64,000 bases of DNA from Chiridota heheva (GCA_020152595.1 JAIGNY010003850.1:1523501-1587500), one strand, 5' to 3'; counted from the stretch's first letter, positions 23,064-36,141 are shown. A program made the numbers and translations. The notes: generated by a model not told the origin, from the sequence alone.

Positions 23064-23222
23064 CGCTGAAAAAAATACCCCTTATCATCATCATGAGAAA
23101 ATCAAGAAGAACAAAATACCAAAGTGATGAAAATACCAAGGCAAAGGTTTAAAAAAGGTTCAAGAAATACCAAAAGTATATTAAAAAAGTACCAACTAGA
23201 AAAAAAGAAAAGAAAAATACCA
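23064..23222. repeat. Direct repeat, right copy, flanking a SINE
   Basis: Second copy of the 22540-22712 segment, beginning GCTGAAAAAAATACCCC immediately after the SINE tail. Roughly 160 bp is far too long for a target-site duplication, so a tandem duplication with the SINE at the joint is more likely. Confidence 0.8.
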
Positions 23223-23224
23223 AC

Positions 23225-25510
23225 ATGGGTCAAGCTGCATTTTAAAGGTTTATGGACGTGTAGCAGCAACTTATGCTAAATTGCTTTAAAAACCATGAAA
23301 ATAGCAACAAAATGAATCCAAATTGCTTAGAAATCGACCATTTTGAATTCTCAGGCCAAAATATGCAAATTTTGTTCCTCATTAAGTTCCTCTTGTGATG
23401 TATAACAGGGCGGAAGTTCCTATTTCCTGATGTAAACACTTTTTTTTTAATTTTTAGTCACACATTTGTGAAAAATGGAAAGGAATTGTAACCAAACGTT
23501 AACCAAAATCTAGCAGGAATAGACTTTATCATCATTTTCAGGAACTGAAATTTAGGAAGGAAGAATTACATCAAGCTTTTCAGATACCCGCCTGGTGATA
23601 CATCACAAATTTAACATAAATTTTACATTCACTGCAGATCGTTACAACTTACCCGCCTGATCATATACACAAATTTAACATAAATTATGCATTCACTGCA
23701 AATCGCAAAAACTTTAATCTTTTATAATTCTAAAACTATACGTGGTATTAACAAGATTTAAAGACTTGCGTTTAAAATGTAATGCTCTTTCTCGCTAAAA
23801 TTTTAACGGAACAGTATACATCAAGGTAGTTTCTTATCATTTTTGTCAGTCTGTTTACGTTGATCTTGTTTACTTATTTGTCTTCTCAGAGTTCTGAGTT
23901 ACCTTTATCTTACTGTCTTATAGCACACTATAATAACCGCTTGTTATCGGAATAGGCCTTCCTGAAAGTAAACATTAGGCCTACTTCTTTGTTCTGTTGT
24001 TTGGTCTGAGACAACGCAGGTCATCTACAGTAGATACTTAAACAACAATAATGTCCAACAAGTTAAGAGTTAATCTTTTATCAACACAAGAATTGTATTA
24101 GTAATGTTTTAAATGTGTTACTAAGTTCCAACAGTCCAATGTAAAAAGTTGCATTTTAGACCATTTCTAATGAGGTAAAAATCCTCGTGTAGCGCTGACT
24201 GATCATTTCTGACATCATCATACACAATCCTTTGTGACGGAAACCCTTTAAACTTCAGAATATTGATCAAATTTAGGTTCTATATATGTAACCTAAAGTC
24301 TTTACTTAAACTTCAGAATTTTAAAAGATAGTAGGCCTATATTTATAGTCCGTGAGCTATCTTCTTTACATATGCAGGCCAGCCAGGGGCGGCGGAGCCG
24401 GGGCTGGAAGTGGATTCAGTCCCCCATTAATTTTAGGTGAATATGTGTTATCATGTTATCCGACCTAAGTAGCCCCCTCCCCAATATTGTTATCACATGT
24501 CACCTGACCTCATCAGCCCCCATATATTGAACGCTCCGCCCCTCCCCCCTGGAGGGCTATACTCTATATACTAAGTTTGAAAAGATATTTAATCCACAAA
24601 CACATCTCGATCTAAAAATGAAATGATCTATACTTGGTTAACTTCAATTCAATACTTACCTTTGACTGGCGCGCAGTGAGACTTTATGAAATTGCGCGTT
24701 TAAGAGATACGATACCTTAAAGTTGAATTTTATCCCCTATGTTTGCGTAAAACCCCCATTCGGGGGCCCCGATACTCTACAGAGAGGCCTAGCAAAGATT
24801 CATGACCCCCAGACATGCCGGAACCCCAGACAAGCCTAACTAAAACAAAATTCTTCGAGTCATTTCCCCCCCAAAATGGGAAAAATTTCATTTTGTAAAA
24901 ATGTTCTTAAAGGATCATTCCCGTGGATTTTTATTTTTCCATATATGATAGAGAAAATTACAAAAACAAAGTGGTGAAATAACTATGTCAATATCTTATT
25001 CCGTGTAGAAGTTATAACAATTTCAAGAGTACAAAAATGTTCTTAAAAGCACTTCGTACAGTATGTCCTTCAGCTTGTTGATGTCATCAAGACAAATCCA
25101 GCAGTTCTTATGTATTCTTTATCAAGTTCTTATAAATTTAAGCACACTTTTTTATATTATCGAACAACATTTTCGGTTCATTATAGAGATAGAGTGGAAT
25201 ATATAATTTACAAGAAAATATTTTCTTTTTTGAGTGCGTCACATTAAAATCCAAATCATTTTTAAAGAAATACAAAAGACGTTTTGTTGAATTTGTCGTT
25301 TTTTTTTCTAATCGCTTGCAAAGCGTCATCTGTTCATTAGGCTTTCCATTTTTGATGAAATTAAGATTTATCTGTTTATTATATCTTATGTTAATGAAAT
25401 AAAACGCATTGGGGTGGGTGGGGGAAGGGGATACTGTCCCCTTCCAAACCAAAAATGAGTAATTAATACACCAATACACGTACTCGTTGTTGAAGTCATA
25501 ATGTAAGAAA
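23225..25510. other. Intronic DNA, no gene seen
   Basis: A dispersed motif (TTTATGGACGTGTAGCAGCAAC near 23249) is shared with 20115 and 43335. A duplicated 60-bp block (CGCCTGRTCATACAC / AAATTTAACATAAATT) occurs at about 23590 and 23652. Near 24905-25060 a segment resembles the arm fragment at 2380. No coding pattern is seen. Confidence 0.45.
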
Positions 25511-25518
25511 TTCAATAG

Positions 25519-26094
<576 letters not shown>

Positions 26095-26599
26095 TTCATT
26101 TCGAGGCGCAAAAAAATACGTCATATGTTTTCGTTTTTCACAGACAACGTGACCGTACTCACCATCTACCTTTCTTAGTGCTAATATTGCATGCAGGCTT
26201 GTTTATGAATTTTCGTAAATAATTTCAATGACATTTGGCTCAGCGCATATTGCTTGTGGCTATTATTTTCCCCTAAATTTTGCCATTACGAAGAAAACAG
26301 CTTCAGTGGCTATGCATCGCACCGTTAACATAGTTTGCAAACAAGTTCGGTGTAGTATATACACGGTACACGTGTATGTATGTATAATGCAGTACTTCAC
26401 ATCTGGTGTCAAACTATCATTTCACTTTTGTGCAAAGTATTATAAATTTCAAACCAAGACTTGTACCTGTCGTAAATTAGCAAAGAAGAATTGATAATGG
26501 TCATATTTTGAAAACGACATCAGATGATCAACTTCTCGCGTTACGCAGCTATCGGGGATTAAACGTAATCAAAATTTTGAGTTAATGATTCAGGTTTTG

Positions 26600-27560
26600 T
26601 TATTACGTATGTATATGTGCACATAATAAACGTGTTTGTAAGAATTTACGCGGGTAATTACGTATCTTATAGCAACATAGTCACTTGGTTGGTGAAACGT
26701 CACATCCGGGAGATGACGTAATTTGCTGGAGTGAAATAAAGCTTTGCGCGTTACGTACACGGACGGCAAGTCTGTGTGTCTGAGCTGCATGTGGTGTACA
26801 AAGTCGGACTCAAAATTTACGATTACCAATTGTTCATTTAACTTCATTTTTGTTTATTAGTTGATTGTGCAGATAGGTATAACAATTGAAGTTTGTATCG
26901 TTTTTTGCGGACGGACGGACAGACATTGTACGTGTTACTGGTACTCCTGCTGTGTATTTGCATGTTGAACACACAAGGTCGAAATTTGGGTCAGTCGCGA
27001 AAATTTCGATTGTACCAAAACAGTGATATATTTTTACCAAAAATTCACATGTTCTGAATCGATCATCTTACATTGTTTCAAAGGATTGTAGATTATTTTG
27101 GAACATTTATTAGTCAATATTTTGAGAAAAAAAGTTGCAAATTTGTTAAAATTTGGGCCTTTCGTCTTACGTATGGCATATAAACAGACACAGCTAGCTG
27201 ATCAATCGCACAGCGGCATTCACTTGGTTGGTCACGTCATATCCGGTAGATGACGTCATTTTCTGGAGTAAAAACAAACCTTTGCGCGATACATGTGGGC
27301 AAGTCCGTATGCGTTTACTTTTATGGCATGTAGACAAACAACTGATCGCTTTGTTTTTGCTTCAATGCGGTGTGAATGCGCGCGGTCGCCTTGTGGTCTA
27401 ATGACCTCAGGTCACATTTCTGATTGGCTATAGGGCGATCGAAGAGCGTGACGTCTTTCGCCCTATACTACGTATAGGCTGAGAGACGAAACTTCCGATC
27501 CTATACATACAGTGTGGGGAAAACGTGGTGCGTTTATGGACGCCCATGCTTGTGCAGCGT
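26600..27560. promoter_or_regulatory. CpG-rich, CRE/CCAAT-bearing intronic stretch
   Basis: CpG dinucleotides are frequent here against an otherwise CpG-poor intron. A palindromic CRE, TGACGTCA, lies at 27251-27258, with CRE-like GATGACGTAATT near 26713 and GTGACGTC near 27449. CTGATTGGCTATAG near 27420 contains a reverse CCAAT box. The blocks CACTTGGTTGGTGAAACGTC (26690) and CACTTGGTTGGTCACGTC (27221) begin two related copies of about 130 bp. It could be an alternative promoter of the PKG gene or of a non-coding RNA, or simply a duplicated repeat; no first exon could be assigned. Confidence 0.35.
27429..27560. repeat. Inverted repeat, left partner (pairs with 32448-32560)
   Basis: The reverse complement of this stretch reads AAGCATGGGCGTCCATAAACG, AAGTTTCGTCT and CTATACGTAGTATAGGGCGAA. 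It matches 32448-32560 at roughly three-quarters identity by eye. The two lie 5 kb apart in opposite orientation. Confidence 0.65.
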
Positions 27561-27983
27561 GTTTTTTGTACAAGCTTTGAAAAGCATTGTATACATTTAA
27601 GTGATTAATTGATTTTGTAAAAATCGGTAAAGAACTCTAAAATTTTATACGTTTCGATTTTATTTTGCATTATTTTTCTGGATACAAATTTTCATTTAAT
27701 GTCCTTTTTATTTAACTCAATTTGAGGTGTATTTGTTCGAGACTAGTACGCATATTGCGGGAAGATACAATGCATATTTAACAAGTTCTACTTGAAAGTT
27801 ACTTGGATTGATTACGAAATGCACGAAAAATGGCTTATCTAAAGAATAAATTCCAACGAAACACTTCAATTTGATCAGAGATTAGTGCACAAAATAGTAC
27901 TGACCGATGATTTATACAATTTATCGATCGTGATTTTTTTTTTTTTTTTGTTTTTTTAAACCCTCATTGACGTCGGACGTTAC

Positions 27984-28072
27984 CTAGGGTAGCGGCTCTA
28001 CAGACCACGATCAATAAAGTCGCAACTGGTTATAAAGGCCTCATTGACTTGGTTGTCGATGTTATCTTACTA
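27984..28072 (+). mobile_element. SINE family A fragment
   Basis: GGGTAGCGGCTCTACAGACC, CACGA, CAACTGGTTATAAAGGCC and TTGACTTGGTTGTCGATG occur in the same order as in the copies at 20957 and 35585, with the middle deleted. Confidence 0.65.
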
Positions 28073-28079
28073 TAATTAT

Positions 28080-31000
28080 TGATTAATTGACGTGGTTAAA
28101 TTGATTAAAGGTTTGAAGGTTTGTAACCTTAGCAGTAGGCCTATCTGGAAACGTCTGTAGGCCTACAGGAAATTAAGTTATGCAACAAGACCTGGGCCAT
28201 AGGCCTGGGCCATAAGCCTATGCCTAACGCTACTAACGTTAGGCCGGAGTACAATAGTCTGATACAGTAGGCCCACTGATACTGTAGTTGGCCCCGAAGT
28301 TAATAAAGCTAGGCCTTCGGCATTTTTTTTATGAATTTTATTTTGCTTCATGATTTTTTTACATCGTATCCTACGACTGTTTGCTTAATCTTAAAACCAT
28401 TAACGCTGTTCATATTTTAATCAGAGCAGAGAGCAGATATATTCGACCTATTATTTATCCCACTTCCTTTTGCCAAAAAAAACTTCTATCTTGATAATCA
28501 CTGCACTGCATGCTCTAAGTTAGTAGTAGTAGTACTCTTAGTTTTTAGCACTAAAATATTATACTCAAATTTTCAAGAGGTCAAGTAATATTTAAGTAAC
28601 AAAGAATTTACTAAAGAAAGCGTCAAGGTTGTCCTGGCCTGTATAGGTCTTTATCACAATATTTGCATAAAGTATGCAAATTTAGGCCTGAGATTTCAAT
28701 GTTTAACCGAATTCGATGAAATGTTTTGCTACTTTGATGGTTTATATTTTAAAACAATTTAGCTATTTTTTCCGATACACAACCATATACCTTTAAGCTG
28801 CTAATGAGGTAAAGAAATACAATTTAAATTATGCCCAGTATATTTCTTTTCACATACTTACATACTAAAATAGGGTGGTGAACTATTTGTCACTATTATA
28901 TATATACATCTAAACCATTTTGTTGTTAAAGAACTAGTTGTCATTCTTACACATGTACATCTACTTTAGATGTATCTGACATTAAACTTTTAAACCTGAC
29001 AAATGTGTTCTACTCTTATGTGCACCTTTTTAAACCTGAACAAAATTGTCACTCTTATCTACTTCAGATGTCTACTGGATGTTTTCTTTAGATGTCTAAT
29101 TAACATCTTTAGCTGTCTAATAGATATTATCCATCACAGTTAACCACAAGTATGAGGTATTGCTTTAGTTACCTGTTAGGCTGTTATACAATTGTAATAT
29201 AGAAAAAATAGTGTAGGCTAGTAATATGTAAAGTATGAATGTCAAAAGCCTATGTTTGTTTGTGTTGAATAACAGCTGTTAGAAATGTATAATAATGCAT
29301 ATGAGCAAATTAAAAGTACATATACCTTCAATAAGGTTATTTGCCTTCACAAAGAATTACCAAATAAGGATAGATTAAAATTTCTTACATCTGCAGAAAA
29401 ACTATCATGTCTATAAAAATTAATCTGTTTTTATACTAGTTTCAGTACCTGAAATGATCTTCATAGAATATTATCAAAACTCAAAAGTCTACATGCAAAA
29501 CCCTGTTAATAATCAAGCATGTAAATACATACATTATATAAATGTTCATTGCATAGGCATTATAATTTTGCCCTTCAGTAATTATATTTAGTCAAATCTT
29601 GATGTATTGTATGTGAAGATCTCATAATATATTTCTTGTAGAGATTAGGCCATCCTTGACAACAAATTGTTGTCTACCTACCTACCGATGCACATTGTTA
29701 AAACAAAATGGGTCACTCCTCACAAACAATTTTTTAAGCTTGGCCTTTTTCTGCAAAAAACAGACATGATTGCCAAAATACATACTACATTCATTTAAAA
29801 TGATCATGCACAACAAATGCACTATGTTGCGGCTTTTACATGTTACCCCTAATTCATTTCACGCCAAGTTATACTTAGCATTTGTATTAATAACAGTGGC
29901 CATCAACCTTTTTTTAAGTTTGTTGTAATTCTCAATGCAGGCAACAACTTTTAAAACTTGTTATTATTGTACAGATATAGTTAATGAAGCTTGCTTTATT
30001 CTAAATAAAAATGCCTTTGCAGACACACCTATTGACATTTTCTATATCACATATTGTAGTAGAACCCATTGGATTGAGTTTAAATACTGTACACATTACA
30101 ACTTTTATCAAATATGGAACAATGTAAAGATTAACCTTAAGATTTTACAGGTTGTTTAACAAATAATGCGAAAAATAATGGGCTGATATATTTAAAGGTA
30201 CACAAATATTTGCGAAATTGGAAATGAAATAAAAATAAAAATATCTTTAGGCTAAGCTTAACAGCTGATTTGCATTGGGGTTGTTTTATTGAATCAATTG
30301 TTTTGAAGTTGAACTACAATATCAAGCAGACTTAATGGGCCTACTGTTAAAAAGAAAATTAATTGAAAAATATCTAGGCTGGGGTTGATGATATATAAAA
30401 TAATATACAAAACAAAAGTATTAGTATCAAAGCCTATATAAGCTTGTTAGCAAAAATCATTCTGTTACCATTGTCACTAATTTGGCATCAGATCTTGAGC
30501 GGTACAGTTTGGAGCCATACGGAAACAAAGTTACACTTATTTCTTCATAATCTTGAATATATATCATAATGATATGAATAAGGGAGTTGCCATTTTCAAC
30601 TGGCAACTCCCTGTATAAATGAACTATTATTTTATAGGAAATGTAAATTACTCACAACATATTTTGTTTCAATAGCTGTAGGCCTACCTCAGTGTTCTAT
30701 TAACAAGTTACAACTTAAGTGACTGAAATAATTGTATTCACTGAATTAACCTATTGTCAGCCTGATGAAATGTGCAATATTAATTAAAGGTTTTCTGCTT
30801 TAAGTGCTGTTTATCTTTCAATGTGTCAAATACTTGTAATATTTGTTCTTCAACATCTTTTAAAAAGAACTTTAAAATAGCTGTTAATGTTTAATGTAAA
30901 ACACTAAAAATAGTTTTATTTTAAGAGTTGGCTTTATTGGCAACTCATGAACAGTTTTAGCTTTAAAGCAATATATTTATACTTTGCTAAGACAGCTACA

Positions 31001-32440
31001 TGTAGGCTTAATAAAAGTCATTGGATATATCATAATGATAGTTTAACAAAAATTTAAACCAGGTAAATATGTGTTAATAATATTTTTGTACAATGAAAAA
31101 GAAAACATTGCTGTGAGTTGTATTTACAGGGTGCCTGACAGTAACTTGCATATAACCATGACATTAAAAAACTAAATTGTAATAACTTGTCATTGCATGC
31201 TGAGGTAATTAATTCGTTATAGCAAATTTATTAAGAACTATGCACTCTCTTTCAGCAAAATACTTCACAAATGATTTATGAAGTGAACTAAATTGTGGTG
31301 TTTCCTTTACCTAAAACTTTATGAAGTGAAGCTGATGACAGTATAGTAACTGTGGTGTGTTTTAATGCTAATGTTTCTTTTTCTTATTTAATTTTAAAAA
31401 AAAATTACTTTTACACTTTTTTAGTTTTAGACAGGGACAGGGTGGTACTAGGCAGTTAAAAGTTGTAGGGTAAATGTACTTAACTTTAGTTAACTTCAGG
31501 ACAAAATTGATAGTCTGTGTAGGCCTAAGCTAAAATGGACAATGTTTGTGACTGCTCAGTCTCCCTTCATAATTCAATTGAATACCTTTCAAGAATTTTC
31601 TTGAGAGGTTTTGAAATAACCCTAACAGTATTAATTTTTTAATCAAATTATACCACTAAGACCAAAAAGTTGTCATTTTGTCTAAATTGACATTTAGGCT
31701 ATGCTAGTAGGCCTACGCCTGCAGCTTGTTATGGAAATATCCCCAGAGTACGTCTAACGTTAGCCTAACATAACACAGCACAACAAGATTACGGGCTAAG
31801 AAGGGTTAGTCACCTCATAAAAAGCCCAAACTAACACCACCACCACAAAAAAAACCCAAAAAACCCCAAAGATACCCAAAGTTAGTAGAGAAGTTATCAA
31901 TGTTGACCTTGAAATTTGTGAAGAGAATTACAGAAATTTTTTGCCTTGGCCTACCTCAAATTTTGTTAGGACCAGCGATGCAGTATGTTCAAGATTTGGC
32001 CAAAAATCGATTCAAATTCTTCATACGTACGCCAGAACCCATGTATAAACAGACCTATTCTATGGTGAAGTCATGCCAACGTCTGAGAGTTATGCCAATT
32101 TAATCTTAAATTATCTTGCAGAACTGGAACAACGCAAGTGGCACACCTTAAGTTAGTGACAAAATGATTCAACGTTAATTCTGTAATCTATGACTTGTTC
32201 TTAATAATAATGGTTCCCGTCCAGAAAAATAAAAAATCTTAAAAAGAAACTTGGCTGGTTTTCATGTCTGCTCAACGCCATTTAATTTTAACAGAAATGT
32301 TAAAACAGCAATATTCAGTGGAATGAAAGTATTTTAAAAACTCGCTCTCTATCATATCTTGTTGTTTTCTCCGCCCGGCCCAGCCGGTACGCTATCACTC
32401 ACTCGGTTTGTTACGCATGCACTGTCCACCGGTCACATAT
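28080..32440. other. Long AT-rich intron segment without recognised repeats
   Basis: About 4.3 kb with no gene, no clear transposon and no tandem array. AGGCCTA and AACGTTA words are frequent. Two related small hairpins occur: AGGGAGTTGCC/GGCAACTCCCT at 30581-30612 and GAGTTGGC/GGCAACTC at about 30926-30948, each near an ATATATCATAATGATA word. The segment is flanked by the inverted pair at 27429 and 32448. Confidence 0.5.
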
Positions 32441-32447
32441 TTGACCA

Positions 32448-32560
32448 TGCTGGAACAAGTATGGCGTCCATAAACGCATCACAATTTTTTGTACAGAAGT
32501 TTCGTCTTTCGGCCTTCGGCCTATGCGTAGTATAGGACGAATGATGTCATGCTCTCTGCT
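32448..32560. repeat. Inverted repeat, right partner
   Basis: GGCGTCCATAAACGCATCAC, GAAGTTTCGTCTTTCGG and GCGTAGTATAGGACGAA match the reverse complement of 27429-27560. A few hundred bases either side are also relatively CpG-rich. Confidence 0.65.
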
Positions 32561-32639
32561 ACTGTACTCCGTGTGTGGGTACGGGTGGGTGTACAAAATT
32601 GTAGTCGCGTGTACAGAGAAAACCGTACAACTTTCAAGC

Positions 32640-34180
32640 TATCATGTTGAAACTTGGTGGTAGGGTGAGGGCGATGTGAACTTGTTGGGCCATGTACCTT
32701 ACAGGGCAGAGGTCAAATAATTGACTGAAAATAGTAAATTTTGTGTTGCGCTCCCTGGGGTAACCATAGCTATCAGTCATATCCCACAATACACTTTTTG
32801 ACGTACTGTTGGTGTGTACAGTGGTTATTACACTTTCCATACATAAAGTAGAAGGTGTGTTGAACGTTAGGCTACCAAACTTAGGCTCATGGTAATTCGT
32901 TTCAAACTTCCTATCTTACTATATAATGTACCTTTCTTGCTTTAATTCTAATACATAGCTCTTTGAAGTTGTTTTAGTGCTCAAAAACACAAAATTAGAA
33001 GACCAGATATGTTTGTTTAGACGAAAAAGTTTTCCCCAGGCGGACCTTTGAAGTTTCTGTCACATGTCAGGCTTGTGTTTTTTTATGTTGACGTCATATT
33101 ACTTCTGTGATTGTCATAGAGCTGATTGGCTAACAACTCATGCATATTTAAATAGCTTCAACGAACATGTAAATATTTTAATTGAACTTTGACCTCATGA
33201 ATAATCAACAAAATTTAGTTCTACTCTTTAAATAATGGCTGAATAGTTGTTCACATTGCAAACAGAAGACTAACAGAAAATAAATAAATTCTACTATTTT
33301 CAAGTAAGTTTCATATGGGATTATTTTGAGGATAAACAATGAATTTGTTGTGAACCTAGTGATAAACGATTTTTAATATTTTGATGAAGAATATTCTCAG
33401 GGAAGTTGTGTAAAGTTAAGACGTTCCGCCAAAAAAGTTTGTCTTTCATCTCCAATGGTGTGCATAGGAAAACACCTTATCTTCGTGAGGCCGCAGATCA
33501 ATCAACAGCAATCACACAATGATAACATTTTATTTCCAGCTTCGTACATCAACATCAAAAACATTAACAAAATAATGTATGCATACATGACAAAATAGTG
33601 TATGCATACATAACACAATGTCAGCATACAGAAACGGGTTAAAGTTTAAGAAATTATGGCTAAACAATGGTAGATGATTCCATAACTAGGATAACCATAA
33701 GTGATATTGGGTTAGTACTTGGTGGAAGGTGATGCAGGGTATGTACCACACAAATTGGGACAGGTCAGAGGTCAAATAATTGATTTTAAATGGAAAATTT
33801 TGGTTGGGTGCCTGTTATACAAATATCGTGTAAGTGCAATTGGGTTGTTACTTGGTGGGTTGATGAAGAATGATGAAATGTGTCTCGGGAAAGATGTAAC
33901 CCATTGCTCAAAGGTCAGAGGTCAAATCAATGTTACTTGTTGGGTTTGTGGAAGGGGATGTAGTGTTGTGTCTTGCACATAATGTCATTTAAAGATCAAA
34001 CGTCAAGATGTCAAGTAATTTATATGAAATGATCCATATTATGTAATGTTTCCTGGAAAAACGTTTGGTCATTTTACAAATTATATGTGAAAGGGGCGAT
34101 AAGGTCAGCAACTCCATGGATTGTTATCTTGTTATACACTGAAACGGGTTGATTTTGACGGAAAGGAATGTGGGGGTTGC
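32640..34180. repeat. Degenerate repeat with AGGTCA-type direct repeats
   Basis: A unit carrying CTTGGTGGG, GATG and CAGAGGTCAAAT recurs at about 32700, 33765 and 33915. Two copies contain a perfect AGGTCA direct repeat with one-base spacing (33762-33774 and 33912-33924). A palindromic CRE TGACGTCA lies at 33089-33096, followed by a reverse CCAAT box (CTGATTGGCTAAC near 33122). No coding pattern is seen. Confidence 0.5.
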
Positions 34181-34864
34181 CAGAAAGAAATGGATCAATT
34201 GTCAAAAATATTGAAACTCATAAATTATTAGATATGAGGGATTTATTTTGCAGGGAACGTGACGTAGATCTGTGTGCAAATAACTGGAAGGAGGTCATTT
34301 GATTGGTCACACAAGCATTGTTGAAAGGAAATTTGCATTGATTCGTCAATATTGATGTGATGAGTTTTTGCAAATGTAGCAAATTTATTTTTATTAAGCC
34401 TATATTAAAAACAATATATTGGCATGAAAAAGTATTTATGAATATGTCACTAAAGTACATTATTGCATTGTGACCACAAAAAAACCCAACACATCAGGTC
34501 ACATGATGTAAAGCATTGAAATTTTCATTCTAGAAAATGAGGGTAAGAGGGGCGCAAGAAAGATGGATGAATGGACTAGAGGGCAGGGGTAGTTGCTTGT
34601 GAGGGGTTCTGGGAGAGTAGTTGGGGAGGAGGGGGGGGGGGCGTGAGAGGTTACATCACTATGCTGGAAGAAGATCGACTTGGTTAAGGCAGTGGTAAGT
34701 GTAACATTTCAAAGTTGGGGTCTGAACCCCCTTCCCCTCTTCCTTTTTGAATGTGACCTTGCCACTGCATTCACAGAGATTGAAGGAATTTCTTACTAAG
34801 GAACTCAATCAGTGAAAGTAGAAAATACTGTTCATAATAGAGTGTTTTTAATTTCCTTTAACGG

Positions 34865-35229
34865 GTCACCTACAAAACACTTCTCTTTATCTACAAAATC
34901 CTGAGTGGTGAGGCGCCTTGGTATTTAAAGGATATGATCAAGATAAGGAAATCCACACGTGAACTCAGATCGAGTAATGACTTCACCCGACTTCACATAC
35001 CCATATCCAATTCTGCCATAGGTGACAAAAGATTTGAAATACTTGCATCCAGATCCTGAAACACTTTACCCACCCACATGAGAACTTCTCCATCCACCAC
35101 AGTATTTAAAAAACTCTTAAAGACCCACTTATTTTAATATTTTTCATTTTAATTTATTTTACTTTGTAAGCGCCATGGTACTTTAGTGAATGGCGTATTT
35201 AAGTAACATTTTATTATTATTATTATTAA
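34865..35229 (+). pseudogene. LINE (CR1/L2-like) ORF2 C-terminus and 3' tail
   Basis: One frame from 34865 to 35137 encodes LLFIYKILSGEAPWYLKDMI, RSSNDFTRLHIPISNSAIGD and TTVFKKLLKTHLF before its stop. This is the familiar ORF2 C-terminus of CR1/L2-type LINEs. An in-frame TGA near 35057 replaces the Trp usually found before NTLP, so it is inactive. The 3' tail GTAAGCGCCATGG...ATTATTATT follows. Confidence 0.85.
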
Positions 35230-35283
35230 ATGACTTAAACTGTGCCTACAAACAGAATGCTAAATATGTTCATATTTTGCAAG

Positions 35284-35460
35284 CAGTGGCGGCGCTATGG
35301 GGGAATTACTCATGATTGGTTTGCCCCCCACTTGCCCTCAGAAAATGTTGTAAAGTGACATTTTGTCTGGTTTATAGGCTTTTACCCTTTCCCCCCCATG
35401 AGACAAAATTGTCCCTCTCTCTTGCCCCTCCTAGTGACCCAAATCCTGGTGCCGCCACTG
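35284..35460. mobile_element. hAT-like MITE, CAGTGGCGG ends
   Basis: It starts CAGTGGCGGCGCTATGGGGG and ends GGTGCCGCCACTG. The adjacent 8 bp (TTTGCAAG and TTCGCTAT) agree at five positions, compatible with a worn target duplication. It resembles the element at 12362 in end sequence and G/C skew. Confidence 0.65.
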
Positions 35461-35584
35461 TTCGCTATGGATGATCAAATAGTTATTTCAACTTCATCAA
35501 AACTTTAATTCTTTTGTACTTGCTGAGAAACAGTTTTTTCTTGAAAATATATATAAGAATTTGGTTTAAGCTTAATCAATATAT

Positions 35585-35853
35585 CTACCTACTGTGGTGT
35601 AGCGGTTATTGTACCTGTCTACAGACCACGAGGCCCAGGTTGGGCAGACACGCCAGTGTACCACAACTGGTTATCAAAGGCCATGGATATTGACTTGGTT
35701 GTCGATGTTATGTCTGTCCGTAAGTCGTACCTGTCTTTTCGTCCGGGTTGTATTAAGCGTTTCGTGATAGCATTGTTACTATCATAACCGAACACGCAGG
35801 CGACGAACCCGTCATTGTAATTGTGTGTTTACTCGTCTTCGTCGCCTCAATCA
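35585..35853 (+). mobile_element. tRNA-derived SINE, family A, plus copy
   Basis: It starts CTACCTACTGTGGTGTAGCGG and contains ACAGACCACGAGGCCCAGG, TTGACTTGGTTGTCGATG and ATAGCATTGTTACTATCATA, matching the minus copy at 20957-21232 end to end. It ends about 120 bp before PKG exon 2. Confidence 0.8.
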
Positions 35854-35974
35854 ATATTTCATAGGTAGCAGTTAGATTTCTGTTTGATATGATTGCATTT
35901 TAACCACTCAATTTTCAATATCTTTTTTATAAATGTAGATATTTTATATTTTATATTTTATTTGCTTTCCTCAG

Positions 35975-36141
35975 GGCAAAGCAGCTCATCAAAGATGCTA
36001 TACTTGGAAATGATTTCACAAAAAACTTTGACCAATTACAGCTCAAAGAGATTGTGGACTGCATGTTCCCCCAGAGTTACTCCAGTGGACAAATGGTCAT
36101 TCGGGAGGGTGAGCCTGGTGCCCATTTCTTCGTCTTGGCAG
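35975..36141 (+). CDS. PRKG1: cGMP-dependent protein kinase, exon 2 (start of CNB-A)
   Basis: Preceded by TTTGCTTTCCTCAG and ended by GGCAG|GTAAAG. Its first base completes Arg140 from exon 1, so the phases agree. It encodes residues 140-195, including AKQLIKDAILGNDFTKNFDQ, EIVDCMF and VIREGEPGAHFFVLA. This is the N-terminal helical bundle and first beta strands of the first cyclic-nucleotide-binding domain. LIKDAILGNDF is closer to PRKG1 (LIKEAILDNDF) than to PRKG2. The exon adds 167 bases. Confidence 0.96.
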
